Source: Campylobacter blaseri (lineage in GTDB: Bacteria > Campylobacterota > Campylobacteria > Campylobacterales > Campylobacteraceae). Taken from it: a stretch of DNA of 64,000 bases. The position numbers and the translations under genes were made by a program. Below, in pieces: positions 47,959-58,482 of the stretch (positions within the stretch are counted from its first letter, which is position 1; the number at the start of each line of letters is the position of its first letter). Under the pieces are notes generated by a model. It did not search any database. It saw nothing but the letters and a program-made list of their open reading frames with translations, and was not told where the DNA came from. The DNA is taken from contig NZ_CP053841.1 in the NCBI RefSeq assembly GCF_013201895.1, positions 1,240,001 through 1,304,000 of the forward strand, given 5' to 3'.

Positions 47959-50172
47959 CTAATTTTTATATGCATCGCTTAGCGATGTAAATTCAACTAT
48001 CTTATATCTATCTTTTAGTCTAGATTTAATGTTATTTGCATTCAAATTTTCATTTAATTCTATAACAATTTCAAAAAAATCAGATTTTGTCTCTTCGTTC
48101 TGATTTAATTTTATAGCTACTAAATCAACTTGCAATCTAGCTAAATAGTTTAGAAAATTAGCTAAAGCACCTCTTTTGTTTTCTAAATTTAGTATCATCT
48201 GATATCTATGTGGCGCATTTCTTGTCCATTTAACAAAGATAACCTCTTTATTTTCCTTTAAAAGCCTACCTGCCCTTTCACAAAATTTATGGTGAGCAGT
48301 TACGTTTGCACCTTGCCTAAAACCAACTATATCATCACCTCTTCTTGGGTTGCAACAATAATCAAACTCAACATTATTAATTTTATGATTAGAATAGACA
48401 ACAATATTCTCAAACTTTTGTTTCTTAACTATATATTTATCTGTAAAATTTAAAGTAAATAACTTATCTTTTTTTGGATATTTTTTTAGTGCATTTACAA
48501 CATCTTTTAAATATTCTGAATCATATGCCGCTTTACTAATTTTTTTATGTAAATTTTCACGCTCAAGCCATGAGAGAATCGTTATATCCATTACATTAAA
48601 GACAGAAGATAAGATCTTTATAGCAATTTCATTGTTTAACTCTTTTAATTTCTGTTTGCAAAAAGTTTTAATAGCAGCTTTTGCCTTTCCTGTTTTAACT
48701 GAATTTAGCCAACTGCATCTATATTTTGGCTCATTACCTGTGATGATATGGACAATATCTCCATTTTTAAGCTCAGTAAGTAAAGGATATTTAACTTTGT
48801 TAATATATGCCTCTGTGGCTTTTAATCCAACTTGCGAATGTATTTCATAGGCATAATCAAGAGCAGTAGCACCTCTTGGTAAGGTAAAAATTCCCCCTCT
48901 TGGCGAATAGACAGCAATATCTTCAGCATATAAATTATCTTTAGCATATTCATAAAGATCTTCTGGACTACTATCATCATTAGCCATATCTGCGTTTATC
49001 TCTTTTTCTGTGATATCGCTCAACCAGTCAAGCTTAGGATTAACTGAGCCTGTGCCTTTATATCTCCAATGAGCAGCAACACCATATTCAGCGGTATTAT
49101 GCATATCAAAAGTTCTTATTTGTGCTTCTATTATCATACTATCATCAAAAACTGTTGTATGTATAGTCTGATATCCATTTTGTTTAGGTAGTGCAATGTA
49201 GTCTTTAAATCTTGATATTAAAGGGTTAAATTTAGTGTGTACAACTCCTAATGCCACATAACAATCTCTTATATCCCTAACTACAACTCTAACAGCCAAT
49301 AGATCAAGAACTTCTTGTATGGTTATGCCTTTTCTTTGCATTTTTAAATATATAGAGTAGTAGTGTTTTACTCTTTTTTGTATCTCAAAACTATTTTCAC
49401 TGAATCCACTTGTAAGCAAAAGCTCAGTTATTTTAAGGCTAAATTTATTTAAATTTATCTGAAGCTGTTGTTTGTTTTTGTTTATATATAAATCAATTTT
49501 ATCATATTCCTCAGGCATTACATATTTAAAACTAAGGTCTTCAAGTAAGTTTTTAATGGATGAAATGCCTAACCTATGCGCAATAGGTGCGTAAACTACA
49601 AGAGTCTCTTCGGCAATTCTTCTTTGCTTGTCAGAATGAAGAGCATCTAAGGTTAGCATATTATGAAGCCTATCACATAGCTTTATTACAAGAACTCTAA
49701 CATCCTCAATAGATATTAAAAGCATTCTCCTAAAAGTTAAAGCCGAGGATCTTAACTTTTGATTTTTTACACTAGATGGTATTAGTTTATCTTCTCTAAT
49801 GCTTACTATCTTTGTAAGTCCTTCAACAAGCTTTTTAACTTCGTCTCCAAATTCACTACCAACTTGCTCTAAGCTAAAATCAGTATCCTCGACAACATCA
49901 TGCAAAAAAGAAGAGATCATCATATCTTCATCGCCACCCATAAAAGAGACTATGCAAGCAACTAAAATTGGGTGAACGGCATATGGTTCACCACTTTTTC
50001 TAAACTGCCCCTCATGCTGAGATATACATATATTAATGCTTTTTCTAAGTCTAGGTGTCTCTTTTTCAAGAGAAAAAAATAGCTCTACTGCTGAATCTAA
50101 ATCACTAACATTTAAAATACTCTCTAAAGAGTCCTCTAAAAGAGTATCGTTAATCTTTTTGAGTAAATCCAT
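47959..50172 (-). CDS. spoT: Bifunctional (p)ppGpp synthetase/hydrolase
   Basis: 737 residues with the full RelA/SpoT layout: HD hydrolase domain (His91-Asp92 in LHDVVEDTD), synthetase domain (about 240-350, with SRFKDYIALPKQNGYQT), TGS (about 405-465) and a C-terminal ACT domain (about 660-735). It makes and degrades the stringent response alarmone; Campylobacter has a single such enzyme. It overlaps rpoZ by 23 nt, the conserved rpoZ-spoT pairing linking omega to ppGpp control. Confidence 0.97.
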   Translation of the reverse strand: MDLLKKINDTLLEDSLESILNVSDLDSAVELFFSLEKETPRLRKSINICISQHEGQFRKSGEPYAVHPILVACIVSFMGGDEDMMISSFLHDVVEDTDFSLEQVGSEFGDEVKKLVEGLTKIVSIREDKLIPSSVKNQKLRSSALTFRRMLLISIEDVRVLVIKLCDRLHNMLTLDALHSDKQRRIAEETLVVYAPIAHRLGISSIKNLLEDLSFKYVMPEEYDKIDLYINKNKQQLQINLNKFSLKITELLLTSGFSENSFEIQKRVKHYYSIYLKMQRKGITIQEVLDLLAVRVVVRDIRDCYVALGVVHTKFNPLISRFKDYIALPKQNGYQTIHTTVFDDSMIIEAQIRTFDMHNTAEYGVAAHWRYKGTGSVNPKLDWLSDITEKEINADMANDDSSPEDLYEYAKDNLYAEDIAVYSPRGGIFTLPRGATALDYAYEIHSQVGLKATEAYINKVKYPLLTELKNGDIVHIITGNEPKYRCSWLNSVKTGKAKAAIKTFCKQKLKELNNEIAIKILSSVFNVMDITILSWLERENLHKKISKAAYDSEYLKDVVNALKKYPKKDKLFTLNFTDKYIVKKQKFENIVVYSNHKINNVEFDYCCNPRRGDDIVGFRQGANVTAHHKFCERAGRLLKENKEVIFVKWTRNAPHRYQMILNLENKRGALANFLNYLARLQVDLVAIKLNQNEETKSDFFEIVIELNENLNANNIKSRLKDRYKIVEFTSLSDAYKN

Positions 50173-50371
50173 CCAATACTACTTTTCCTTCTGCTATCTC
50201 AAGCAATGCTATATCTGTAAGCTTCATATTCCTTAAATCATAATCTTTAATCAGTGGCTCAGTTCCAGCGTGTAATTGGTTTGCTCTTTTTGCAACCATT
50301 AATGATAGCTTATATCTATCACCACCCACTGTTTTTAAAGCTTTTGCCATAATTTCCTCAGGTCTTTTCAT
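50150..50371 (-). CDS. rpoZ: RNA polymerase omega subunit
   Basis: 73 residues. Omega assists assembly of RNA polymerase by holding beta prime. The family pattern is visible as RYKLSLMVAKRANQL at 20-34, followed by AEGKVVLDG near the end. It lies 11 nt after pyrH and overlaps spoT by 23 nt. Confidence 0.94.
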   Translation of the reverse strand: MKRPEEIMAKALKTVGGDRYKLSLMVAKRANQLHAGTEPLIKDYDLRNMKLTDIALLEIAEGKVVLDGFTQKD

Positions 50372-50382
50372 TTATAATCCTT

Positions 50383-51108
<726 letters not shown>

Positions 51109-51155
51109 CTATTTAACCTACTATTTTACCTAAAAACTCTTTAATAAATAATAAT

Positions 51156-52400
51156 TCACTTCAATATAATTAAATCCAAAGGATTTATATGATAGTTTTT
51201 TTCAGTTACTTCAAAAGTTAAATCCTCTTCCACTCTACCAATAGCATATCCTTTTTTTACAGTGCTTCCAACCTTTATAGTAGGGGCTATTTGACTTAAA
51301 TGTGCATATATAGTGTGAATTCCTCCAACATTTTCCATTATAATAACTTTATCTAAAATAGGTGTCTCTTTTGCAAAAATAACTTTACCAGGAAGAACAC
51401 TATAAACTTGAGCATTTTTTTCTTTGGAGCCTAAAACAATAGACTCATTAAAAAGTTTTATGCCATATATAGGATCTGTGTAGTTACCAAATTTTCTTTT
51501 TATGTAAGCACTTTTTAGTGGTGATATTGTTTTTTTACCTGCATATTTTTTAACCTTACTGGCTTGATAGCTTGATCCATATTGTTTTACTTTTTGATCT
51601 ATATCTTTAATTCTTTTATCTTTTATAGGTGTCTTAGAAGTATCCTCTTTAGCTAGTTTTTCTTCTTTAACCTTTTTTGCTGCTTTTGCTTTTTCTTCTC
51701 TATCTATTATTTTTAATTTTTTTAAAGTATTCCTAAGCTCTTCTGTGTCCTTGTGTAATTTTTCCAGTCTAACTATATATGCCTCTTTATTTTTATTTAA
51801 ATTTGCTACCAATCTTTCTTGCTTAGTTTTAGCTTGTGATAATTCTAATTTTTTATCATTATACTCTTTTATATTTTTTTCTATGCTATCTATCTGCATT
51901 GACTTTTTTTCTATTTCTTCTTCTGCTTTTTGATAATTTTTTAGAAATCCTTTTAGCTCTTCTTGCAGTATCTCATTTAAGCTATTAAAAACTTCATTAG
52001 AAACTATACTTTCAGTAGTTTTTAAATCATCTTTTTGCAATAAACTAAAAGCAAAATCGTTAGCTATTAATACTGCTATTTTTTCTTCAAGTTTATTTTG
52101 ATCTTTCAGAAGTTTTTTATTTTCAACCTTTAATCTACTTAAAGTCACCTCTTCATCTTTATACTTTTGAGATAAATTTACCACCAGGCCCGTAATTTCA
52201 TCTATCTCTTTATTGGTTTTTTCTAGCTCTTTTGTCTCATTTACTATAGCATTGCCAAGATCGTCTATCTTTTTGGACAATGTTTGACTTTGTGTCTTTG
52301 ACTGTCTAATCTCAACATAGGTGCTTTTAATTTTATCTTCTGTTGTTTTGGCATATATAAACGATAAATTTACACAAAGAAGAATTAAAAAAAATCTCAT
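51156..52400 (-). CDS. EnvC-like LytM/M23 protein with degenerate metal site
   Basis: 414 residues: signal peptide (to about 17), two long coiled-coil regions (about 20-240), a basic linker, then an M23/LytM fold (about 295-412) recognisable from VLPGKVIFA, YAHLSQI, VKKGYAIGRV and LTFEV. Zinc ligands appear lost: the HxxxD site reads IYGIKLFN and the usual HLHFEV reads DLTFEV. Such degenerate LytM proteins (E. coli EnvC) activate amidases and do not cut. It follows ftsE and ftsX with a 4-nt overlap, matching the FtsEX-EnvC pathway. Confidence 0.88.
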   Translation of the reverse strand: MRFFLILLCVNLSFIYAKTTEDKIKSTYVEIRQSKTQSQTLSKKIDDLGNAIVNETKELEKTNKEIDEITGLVVNLSQKYKDEEVTLSRLKVENKKLLKDQNKLEEKIAVLIANDFAFSLLQKDDLKTTESIVSNEVFNSLNEILQEELKGFLKNYQKAEEEIEKKSMQIDSIEKNIKEYNDKKLELSQAKTKQERLVANLNKNKEAYIVRLEKLHKDTEELRNTLKKLKIIDREEKAKAAKKVKEEKLAKEDTSKTPIKDKRIKDIDQKVKQYGSSYQASKVKKYAGKKTISPLKSAYIKRKFGNYTDPIYGIKLFNESIVLGSKEKNAQVYSVLPGKVIFAKETPILDKVIIMENVGGIHTIYAHLSQIAPTIKVGSTVKKGYAIGRVEEDLTFEVTEKNYHINPLDLIILK

Positions 52401-53215
52401 ATCTTATTTTTTCTCTCTAAATCAAGCATTACTAGTGTAGCAGAAAAAATAGATAGAACTAAAGCTACAGATAACAAGTAAACAAAATAATCCAACAAAA
52501 CCACATTGGTATAGCTAAACTCAATTATATTTATAATATTTCGAAAATATTCTAGCTCGGCTAAAAACACATAGACCAATAAAACCATGCAAGTAGCTAT
52601 AATACTATCTAGAATTGCCATCTTGTATAAATCCGCACTTTTCCAACAAAAAGACGCACCAAAAAGAGTCATAACTTCAACTCTTTGACTATGTTCAAAT
52701 AGCCAAATTTTCATCTGTTTTATAACTAGCATAAAACTAAGTACTGCTATCAGAATAGAAAATATATAAACAATATTTTTTAATAGAAGCATTATTTTAT
52801 AAATACTATCATGGGCTTTTGCAAATATTTCTACCTTAGCAACCCCTTCTACTTTTTCCAAATTTTTAGATATTGTTTTAATCTCATCAATATTTGGAAA
52901 AAATTTCAACTTAATATTGTAAAATTTTGGAAGCTTTTTTTGTAGTTGCTCTAGGCTATCTTTTGAAATTTTATCTTTTAAACTAAGTATCATTTCATCG
53001 CCACTAATCTCTTCAATAGTGCTAACTTCTTTTACCTCATTTGCAATATCTTTTAACTCTAAAGCATTTTTAGATACAACAACTATACTATAATTATCAA
53101 CCATTGTTTGTTCATATTTTTTTATAGCATCGTTGATAAAAAAATTAAACTGTATAGAAAACAGCAGGGTAAAAAGTGATAAAACAACACCTAAATGAGA
53201 CTTAAAACCTTTCAA
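52397..53215 (-). CDS. ftsX: Cell division protein FtsX (ABC permease)
   Basis: 272 residues with one N-terminal helix, a periplasmic domain (about 35-125) and three C-terminal helices, the FtsX layout. FtsX works with FtsE to transmit ATP-driven changes across the inner membrane to a periplasmic coiled-coil activator, here likely the next gene. The conserved KIWLFEHSQRVEVMTLFGAS loop near 168-187 resembles the FtsX cytoplasmic loop contacting FtsE. It overlaps ftsE by 14 nt. Confidence 0.88.
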   Translation of the reverse strand: MKGFKSHLGVVLSLFTLLFSIQFNFFINDAIKKYEQTMVDNYSIVVVSKNALELKDIANEVKEVSTIEEISGDEMILSLKDKISKDSLEQLQKKLPKFYNIKLKFFPNIDEIKTISKNLEKVEGVAKVEIFAKAHDSIYKIMLLLKNIVYIFSILIAVLSFMLVIKQMKIWLFEHSQRVEVMTLFGASFCWKSADLYKMAILDSIIATCMVLLVYVFLAELEYFRNIINIIEFSYTNVVLLDYFVYLLSVALVLSIFSATLVMLDLERKNKI

Positions 53216-53876
53216 CTACTTTCCTTTCTTTTATCTCAAAATGTCTAAAATTAAATTTCAATGTCGATGGGGCTCTATGTGTTACAACTACAACACAAGT
53301 TCCCCAAGAATCCCTAGCTGCTCTTAAAAAGTCCCAAACCATATTGCTTGAAACTTCATCTAAGTTTCCTGTAGGTTCATCACAAAGCAAAAGATTTGGC
53401 TCATGAACTATGGCTCTTGCTACTGCTACTCTTTGTTGCTCACCACCGCTTAATTCTAGTGGATACTTGCCTATTTTATGGCCTAGTTTAACATACTTTA
53501 AGAAGTGTTCTGATCTTTTTTTGCAAATGGTTTTACTTTGACTATCAATTTCCAAAGGAAGCATAACGTTTTTCTCTATAGTCCAATCATTTACTAGCTT
53601 ATAGTCTTGAAAAACTATACCTATTTTTTGCCTTAACTCTTTTAAGTTTCTATTGTTTATATTTTTTAAATTGGTAAAACACACATCTAATTCACCATTT
53701 AAAATACCAATACCTCCATAAAATGATTTTAAAAGAGTTGATTTTCCGCTACCACTTTTACCTGTAATTACTATAAAATCATTCTTATTTATGCTAAAAC
53801 TAGCATTTTTTATTACAGGATTTTTTTCACCTTCATACCCAAGGGTTAAATTTTTTGCATTTATTATTTGTTCCAT
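53202..53876 (-). CDS. ftsE: Cell division ATP-binding protein FtsE
   Basis: 224 residues, an ABC ATPase. Walker A is GKSGSGKS at 39-46, Q-loop at FQDYKL, signature LSGGEQQ at 142-148, Walker B LLLCDEPTGNLD near 161-172, and the H-loop VVTHRA near 196-201. It pairs with FtsX at the divisome. It overlaps trmB by 13 nt and ftsX by 14 nt, so the module is tightly coupled. Confidence 0.94.
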   Translation of the reverse strand: MEQIINAKNLTLGYEGEKNPVIKNASFSINKNDFIVITGKSGSGKSTLLKSFYGGIGILNGELDVCFTNLKNINNRNLKELRQKIGIVFQDYKLVNDWTIEKNVMLPLEIDSQSKTICKKRSEHFLKYVKLGHKIGKYPLELSGGEQQRVAVARAIVHEPNLLLCDEPTGNLDEVSSNMVWDFLRAARDSWGTCVVVVTHRAPSTLKFNFRHFEIKERKVVERF

Positions 53877-55039
53877 TTGGCTAAAATCTCCCTTAACTCA
53901 CAATGCGCTTTATAATTTCTCTTAGTCATTAATGGTTTTTTTATAAAATATTCTGCACTATTTTTAGAAATTCTTATAAAGCCATTTTCTGGAGTATTAA
54001 ACCCTCCAAAAGAAAATTTAATAACAATATCATTATCATTAAATTTATACATATCTTCTATATGAATAAAAAAATCATCAAATTTTTTTGTTATATTTTC
54101 AAAACTATTAATGATTTTTTTAGGACTATAGGTATCAAAATCCATATTATACTCATTTTTTAAACTTAAAGACTCAACTTTATTTTTAACAAAAATATCA
54201 TAGATATCTTTTTGCTGTTTTTTCCATCTATCTTCATATTTACTTGAAATTTCTAAATCTTTATTTTTGAAAATTTCAACTTCAACCCCATTTCTATCTA
54301 AAAATTTTAAGATAGAAAAATCAACATATTCTCTACTATCACTTCTAAGTTCAAAACTTCCATCTTTTTTAAGGACTCTTTGAACATCCATTAAAAACTC
54401 TTCTGATATAACTCTTCTGTGCGGGGCATCATTCCAAGGAATAGGAAAATGCAAATAGATCTTCTCAATCTTATTTGAGTCTATTAAATTTAAAAATATT
54501 CTAGCATCATTATCAATTAAATAAATATTGTTTAATTCCTCTTTTAGAGCTAGTTTAGCAACCTGTTCAATAGCTGGCTTATAAATTTCAATTCCTATAA
54601 AAATAGTATCTTTGTTCTCTTTTGCTCTATATAAAATATGTCTTCCAGAACCAAAACCTATTTCTATACAAATTTTGCTCTTTTTATTGCCATTTATAAT
54701 TTCTAAAAGCTCTTTTTCCGATTTTATGATAGAGTTATTTTCTATTAGTGAGTTTTTATTATACCCAAAAGCACTACTGAGTATTTCTTCACAAAACTCA
54801 ACACTAAATAGCTCCAAGGCTTTTTGTAAAAGTCCAACTTTTGATGGTCTAGTTATCTTTTCGCCTTTAATTAAAAAGCTATCCTTAGTAGGTTTTATCG
54901 TTAAAAAAAACTCTTCATCACCAACTTTTACCAAAACTAAATCTAACATCCTACCTTTTGCAATTTGAAGAATTTCAATATCATCTTTTTTAAAAGGGAG
55001 GCTTAAAACTTTTACTTTTCTTGTTGTGAAATTTGGCAT
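53864..55039 (-). CDS. trmB: tRNA (guanine-N7-)-methyltransferase
   Basis: 391 residues, much longer than the roughly 240-residue E. coli enzyme. A Campylobacter/Helicobacter-type extension (about 1-130) precedes the catalytic core, and a further 110-residue tail follows it. SAM binding is at CIEIGFGSGRHIL near 138-150, and LHFPIPWNDAPHRR near 206-219 matches the TrmB substrate motif (usually FPDPWxKxxHxKRR). It modifies G46 of tRNA. It overlaps ftsE by 13 nt. Confidence 0.93.
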   Translation of the reverse strand: MPNFTTRKVKVLSLPFKKDDIEILQIAKGRMLDLVLVKVGDEEFFLTIKPTKDSFLIKGEKITRPSKVGLLQKALELFSVEFCEEILSSAFGYNKNSLIENNSIIKSEKELLEIINGNKKSKICIEIGFGSGRHILYRAKENKDTIFIGIEIYKPAIEQVAKLALKEELNNIYLIDNDARIFLNLIDSNKIEKIYLHFPIPWNDAPHRRVISEEFLMDVQRVLKKDGSFELRSDSREYVDFSILKFLDRNGVEVEIFKNKDLEISSKYEDRWKKQQKDIYDIFVKNKVESLSLKNEYNMDFDTYSPKKIINSFENITKKFDDFFIHIEDMYKFNDNDIVIKFSFGGFNTPENGFIRISKNSAEYFIKKPLMTKRNYKAHCELREILAKWNK

Positions 55040-56241
55040 TAGTATTCTACGCTTATCTTATTAGATGCTTTTGAGCTAAGGCCGTATTCATCTACGCTAT
55101 AAATTTCGTATGTATATTTATTCCCTTTTTGAACATCTCTATCTATATATTTAGTGCCAACTATATCTGTTATATTTTTCTTTTCAAACCTACTGCTTCT
55201 ATATATGGAATATTTTGAAGCAGAACTAACTGCGCTCCAATTCAATACAATTGTTTTATTATTTATTATAGGTTTTGATAAAACAGGTGCATCTGGTTCG
55301 CCTAAAGTCTGCCCAAGAACTGGTTCATCTTGTGCTTTACTTTCTAACCCGTCTTTATCTACAAATGTTACTTTATAATATCTTTTAGTGCCGTTTGAGT
55401 TTATTAAATCCTCATAGATATTTGTATCTACTTTTGCTAAAGGTAAAAAAGGTAAAAAACTGCCTATGGAGCTATAAATTTGATAGTGTGAGAAATTCTC
55501 ATTTAAAGGGCTATCCCATGTAAGTATTATCTTTTTAGGCCTATTTGTTGTAGCTCTTAAATCAACAACACCATCTGGCAGTTCTTTTGTAGTGGCTGAT
55601 AAAACGCTACTTGGTGCAGAAATTTCACCATCTAATGTTTTTACTAATATCCTATAATTGTATTCTCTTCCGCTCTTAACTCCATTATCAATATATTCAG
55701 CATTAAGTCTTCCTTTTATTTCAGCAATCCTTGACCATCTAGTAGCTTCTGGGCTTTTTCTTTCTATAATATATGAACCAACTTTTAAATTTGCATGAGG
55801 TCTCCAAATTATCTTAACCCGCTCAGGAAGACCATATATAGCCTTAGCAAAAGATACTGTCTCTATAGCCTTTGCTGTTTTAGCACTAACAACAACCCCA
55901 TCACTAGAAATTGCGCTTTTACTATAGGTTTTTATGGTGTATCTATATGTTGTTTCTGGCTTTAAATCTTTGTCTGCAAAGTGGGTTGAAAATCTATCTT
56001 TAATAGTATAAATAAGTTCCATAGGTTCATTTAACTCACTTCTGTATATGTAAAAACCTTCAATATCAGAGCTTCTTACAGTTGTCCATTCTAGACCTAT
56101 TGACCTAGTTGAGCTTATGGTTTTTATATTATTTATAACTGGTAAGTTTGAATCTACAAAAGATGATGGTTTAGGTGAGCCACAACCAACTATCAAGATC
56201 ATTAAACCCACTAATGAGATTATCTGGTAAAATCTTTTCAT
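55039..56241 (-). CDS. flpA: Fibronectin type III domain lipoprotein (FlpA-like)
   Basis: About 400 residues. An ATG at 56289 is possible, but the one at 56241 is preceded by AAGGAG and directly begins the lipoprotein signal (lipobox LIVGC, Cys20). Four FN3-like beta domains follow, each with the W-x-x..L/Y patterns (GLEWTTV, IIWRPHANLKVGSYIIER, ILTWDSPL, LNWSAV). In C. jejuni the same position holds FlpA, an outer-membrane lipoprotein binding host fibronectin. Binding by this orthologue is not shown. It overlaps the rluD-like gene by about 71 nt. Confidence 0.9.
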   Translation of the reverse strand: MKRFYQIISLVGLMILIVGCGSPKPSSFVDSNLPVINNIKTISSTRSIGLEWTTVRSSDIEGFYIYRSELNEPMELIYTIKDRFSTHFADKDLKPETTYRYTIKTYSKSAISSDGVVVSAKTAKAIETVSFAKAIYGLPERVKIIWRPHANLKVGSYIIERKSPEATRWSRIAEIKGRLNAEYIDNGVKSGREYNYRILVKTLDGEISAPSSVLSATTKELPDGVVDLRATTNRPKKIILTWDSPLNENFSHYQIYSSIGSFLPFLPLAKVDTNIYEDLINSNGTKRYYKVTFVDKDGLESKAQDEPVLGQTLGEPDAPVLSKPIINNKTIVLNWSAVSSASKYSIYRSSRFEKKNITDIVGTKYIDRDVQKGNKYTYEIYSVDEYGLSSKASNKISVEY

Positions 56242-57175
56242 AAATTTTCTCCTTGTTTTTACTTTTATCCAATATTTTAGAAAAATCATCCCATAAGTTT
56301 GCTGTAAATTTCATATTTTCGCCCGTTTTAGGATGCCTAAACTGTAATATATATGCATGAAGCATAGTTCGCTTGATTTTATCTTTTTTGCTCTTAAAAC
56401 CATATAAATTATCTCCTAATATATGTCTATTTATGCTTGATAAATGAACTCTTATTTGATGAGTTCTTCCACTAAAAAGCTTTGCAGATATAATATTAAT
56501 ATTTTCATCACTATATAAATTTAAAAATGCACTTTTTGAAATTCTTCCATTTTCTATAATGGCTTTTTTAAGGCGGTTTTTAGGATTTCTACCTATAGGG
56601 CGATTGATTATTAAATTCTCTTTTAACGGAAGATCTATAATAGCCAAATACAACCTTGTCATACTTCTTTCTTTTAGCTGATTTGATAAGCGAATATGGG
56701 CTTCATCATTTTTAGCTACAACCATAATACCACTTGTATCTTTATCAATTCTATGAACTATGCCTGCTCTAATTTCTCCATTAATGCTTGAAAGAGTATA
56801 GTCTTTAAACTTTAAATAATCAACTAATGTGGCCTCTTTCACACTAGGTGCAGAGTGTACAATTAAATTTGGCGGTTTATTTATAACCAAAACATCATCA
56901 TCTTCGTATACTATTTCAACTTCAAAATTTATTGTAAAATCATTAAATTCACTATCTTCATCGTTTAGTTTATTTACCTCTACAATTTGTCCTATTTTAA
57001 GAGTAAAAGATGGCTTATCTACAATTTTTTTATCCACTAAAATATTTTTATCTCTTATGAAATTTGTAATTTGATTTCTTGAAATATTAAGTTTTTTTGA
57101 TAAAAATTGATCTATCCTACTCTCTACATCAACTACTACTATCTCTGCATTTTCTTTTGCCTTATCCAAATTCAT
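56171..57175 (-). CDS. RluD-type pseudouridine synthase
   Basis: 334 residues: an N-terminal S4 domain (about 15-70) and the RluA-family catalytic domain with HRIDKDTSG at 141-149, where Asp144 is the nucleophile. Such enzymes make pseudouridines in the 23S helix 69 loop or elsewhere; which site cannot be read here. AAAGG precedes the ATG. The 3' end contains the flpA start, a long overlap. It heads the leftward run and diverges from rodA. Confidence 0.93.
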   Translation of the reverse strand: MNLDKAKENAEIVVVDVESRIDQFLSKKLNISRNQITNFIRDKNILVDKKIVDKPSFTLKIGQIVEVNKLNDEDSEFNDFTINFEVEIVYEDDDVLVINKPPNLIVHSAPSVKEATLVDYLKFKDYTLSSINGEIRAGIVHRIDKDTSGIMVVAKNDEAHIRLSNQLKERSMTRLYLAIIDLPLKENLIINRPIGRNPKNRLKKAIIENGRISKSAFLNLYSDENINIISAKLFSGRTHQIRVHLSSINRHILGDNLYGFKSKKDKIKRTMLHAYILQFRHPKTGENMKFTANLWDDFSKILDKSKNKEKIYEKILPDNLISGFNDLDSWLWLT

Positions 57176-57187
57176 ACCTTTTTTAGT

Positions 57188-57193
57188 TATAAT
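57188..57193 (+). promoter_or_regulatory. rodA -10 element
   Basis: TATAAT in TTAGT-TATAAT lies 29 nt before the TTG start, with AAAGGA at 57209-57214 as ribosome binding site. The leftward rluD promoter must overlap this 47-nt gap. Confidence 0.5.
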
Positions 57194-57222
57194 CCATCTA
57201 TTATTTTAAAAGGATAGATTAT

Positions 57223-58329
57223 TTGATAATTTTCGATAAGCGTATTTTAACACATTTTGATTTCATTCAGCCTTTTTTAATACTTCCAATAATTTTTCTA
57301 TCTCATATATTGATATCAGAAGTAAGCCAAATGCTAGCTATAAAACAATATGTCTATTTTGGGATAGGATTTATGGTATTTTTATTTTTTTTCCTACTTC
57401 CTATAAGAAAAATTGACTGGCTTATTCCTGCTACATATTGGCTTAATATAATTTTATTAATAAGTGTTGAATTTTTTGGTGTTAGTAAACTAGGGGCTCA
57501 AAGATGGATAGAAATTCCTTTTGTGCATTTTACAATCCAACCAAGTGAAATAATAAAACCCTCTTTTTTGCTTATGCTTGGATATATTATAAAGAAAAAT
57601 CCACCAGAAGAAGATGGTTATAATTTAAAAGAATTTATAAAGATAAGTTTTTTTATATTTTTGCCATTTTTTTTAATACTAAAAGAACCAGATCTTGGAA
57701 CTGCTTTAATTTTACTACTAACAGGATATGGAGTTTTGTTTATAATAGGAGTAAATAAAAAAATATGGTTATCCATTGCTCTAGTATTAGGAATTTCATC
57801 TCCTATTTTATATCAAAGCCTTCATGATTATCAAAAAAAACGCATTACTGATTTTATATCAGAAGAACCAAGCTACCATGTAAAACAATCAATAATCGCT
57901 ATAGGAAATGGCGGAATGAGCGGAAAACCTAAAGATGAAGCAACTCAAACTCATTTCAAATTCCTCCCAATCGCTACTAGTGATTTTATATTTGCATACA
58001 ATGGAGAGAGATTTGGATTTATTGGTAATCTTTTTTTAATAAGCATGTATTTTCTCTTAATATCTCACCTACTATCTTTAAACCACAAATTAAAAGATGA
58101 CTTTTTAGCAAGAGTTATCACAAATGGAATTGCCATTATGATGTTTATATATATATCCGTCAACATCTCCATGACCATAGGTTTTGCGCCTGTGGTTGGT
58201 ATACCTCTACCCTTTTTTAGTTATGGTGGTAGTAGCTTTATCACCTTTATGTGTTTTTTTGGAATACTCCAGAATTTATTAGCATTTAGGTTTGATAAAG
58301 AGTATAGACTCTTAAAAATTAATATATAG
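57223..58329 (+). CDS. rodA: RodA, SEDS peptidoglycan glycosyltransferase
   Basis: 368 residues with about ten membrane helices. RodA polymerises glycan strands in the elongasome with PBP2 (mrdA at 26309-28108). The SEDS blocks GAQRWIEIPFVHFTIQPSEIIKP (read in parts) near 90-112, LKEPDLGTALILL near 144-156, and the late PFFSYGGSSFI near 332-342 are clear. Asp in KEPDLGT is near the active site. The start is TTG with good Shine-Dalgarno; no earlier in-frame ATG exists. A terminator-like AT hairpin follows. Confidence 0.96.
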   Translation: MIIFDKRILTHFDFIQPFLILPIIFLSHILISEVSQMLAIKQYVYFGIGFMVFLFFFLLPIRKIDWLIPATYWLNIILLISVEFFGVSKLGAQRWIEIPFVHFTIQPSEIIKPSFLLMLGYIIKKNPPEEDGYNLKEFIKISFFIFLPFFLILKEPDLGTALILLLTGYGVLFIIGVNKKIWLSIALVLGISSPILYQSLHDYQKKRITDFISEEPSYHVKQSIIAIGNGGMSGKPKDEATQTHFKFLPIATSDFIFAYNGERFGFIGNLFLISMYFLLISHLLSLNHKLKDDFLARVITNGIAIMMFIYISVNISMTIGFAPVVGIPLPFFSYGGSSFITFMCFFGILQNLLAFRFDKEYRLLKINI

Positions 58330-58482
58330 TCAAACATATTAAAAATCATAAATTAGCATAGGTTTAAGTGCTAAATTCTTAAATACTAAAAACATATAAG
58401 CATTAAAATAAAGTTTAATAACTAATTTATTTTATAAGATAACCAACATATCATTTTAGTTAGGCTAATAAATATAATACGC

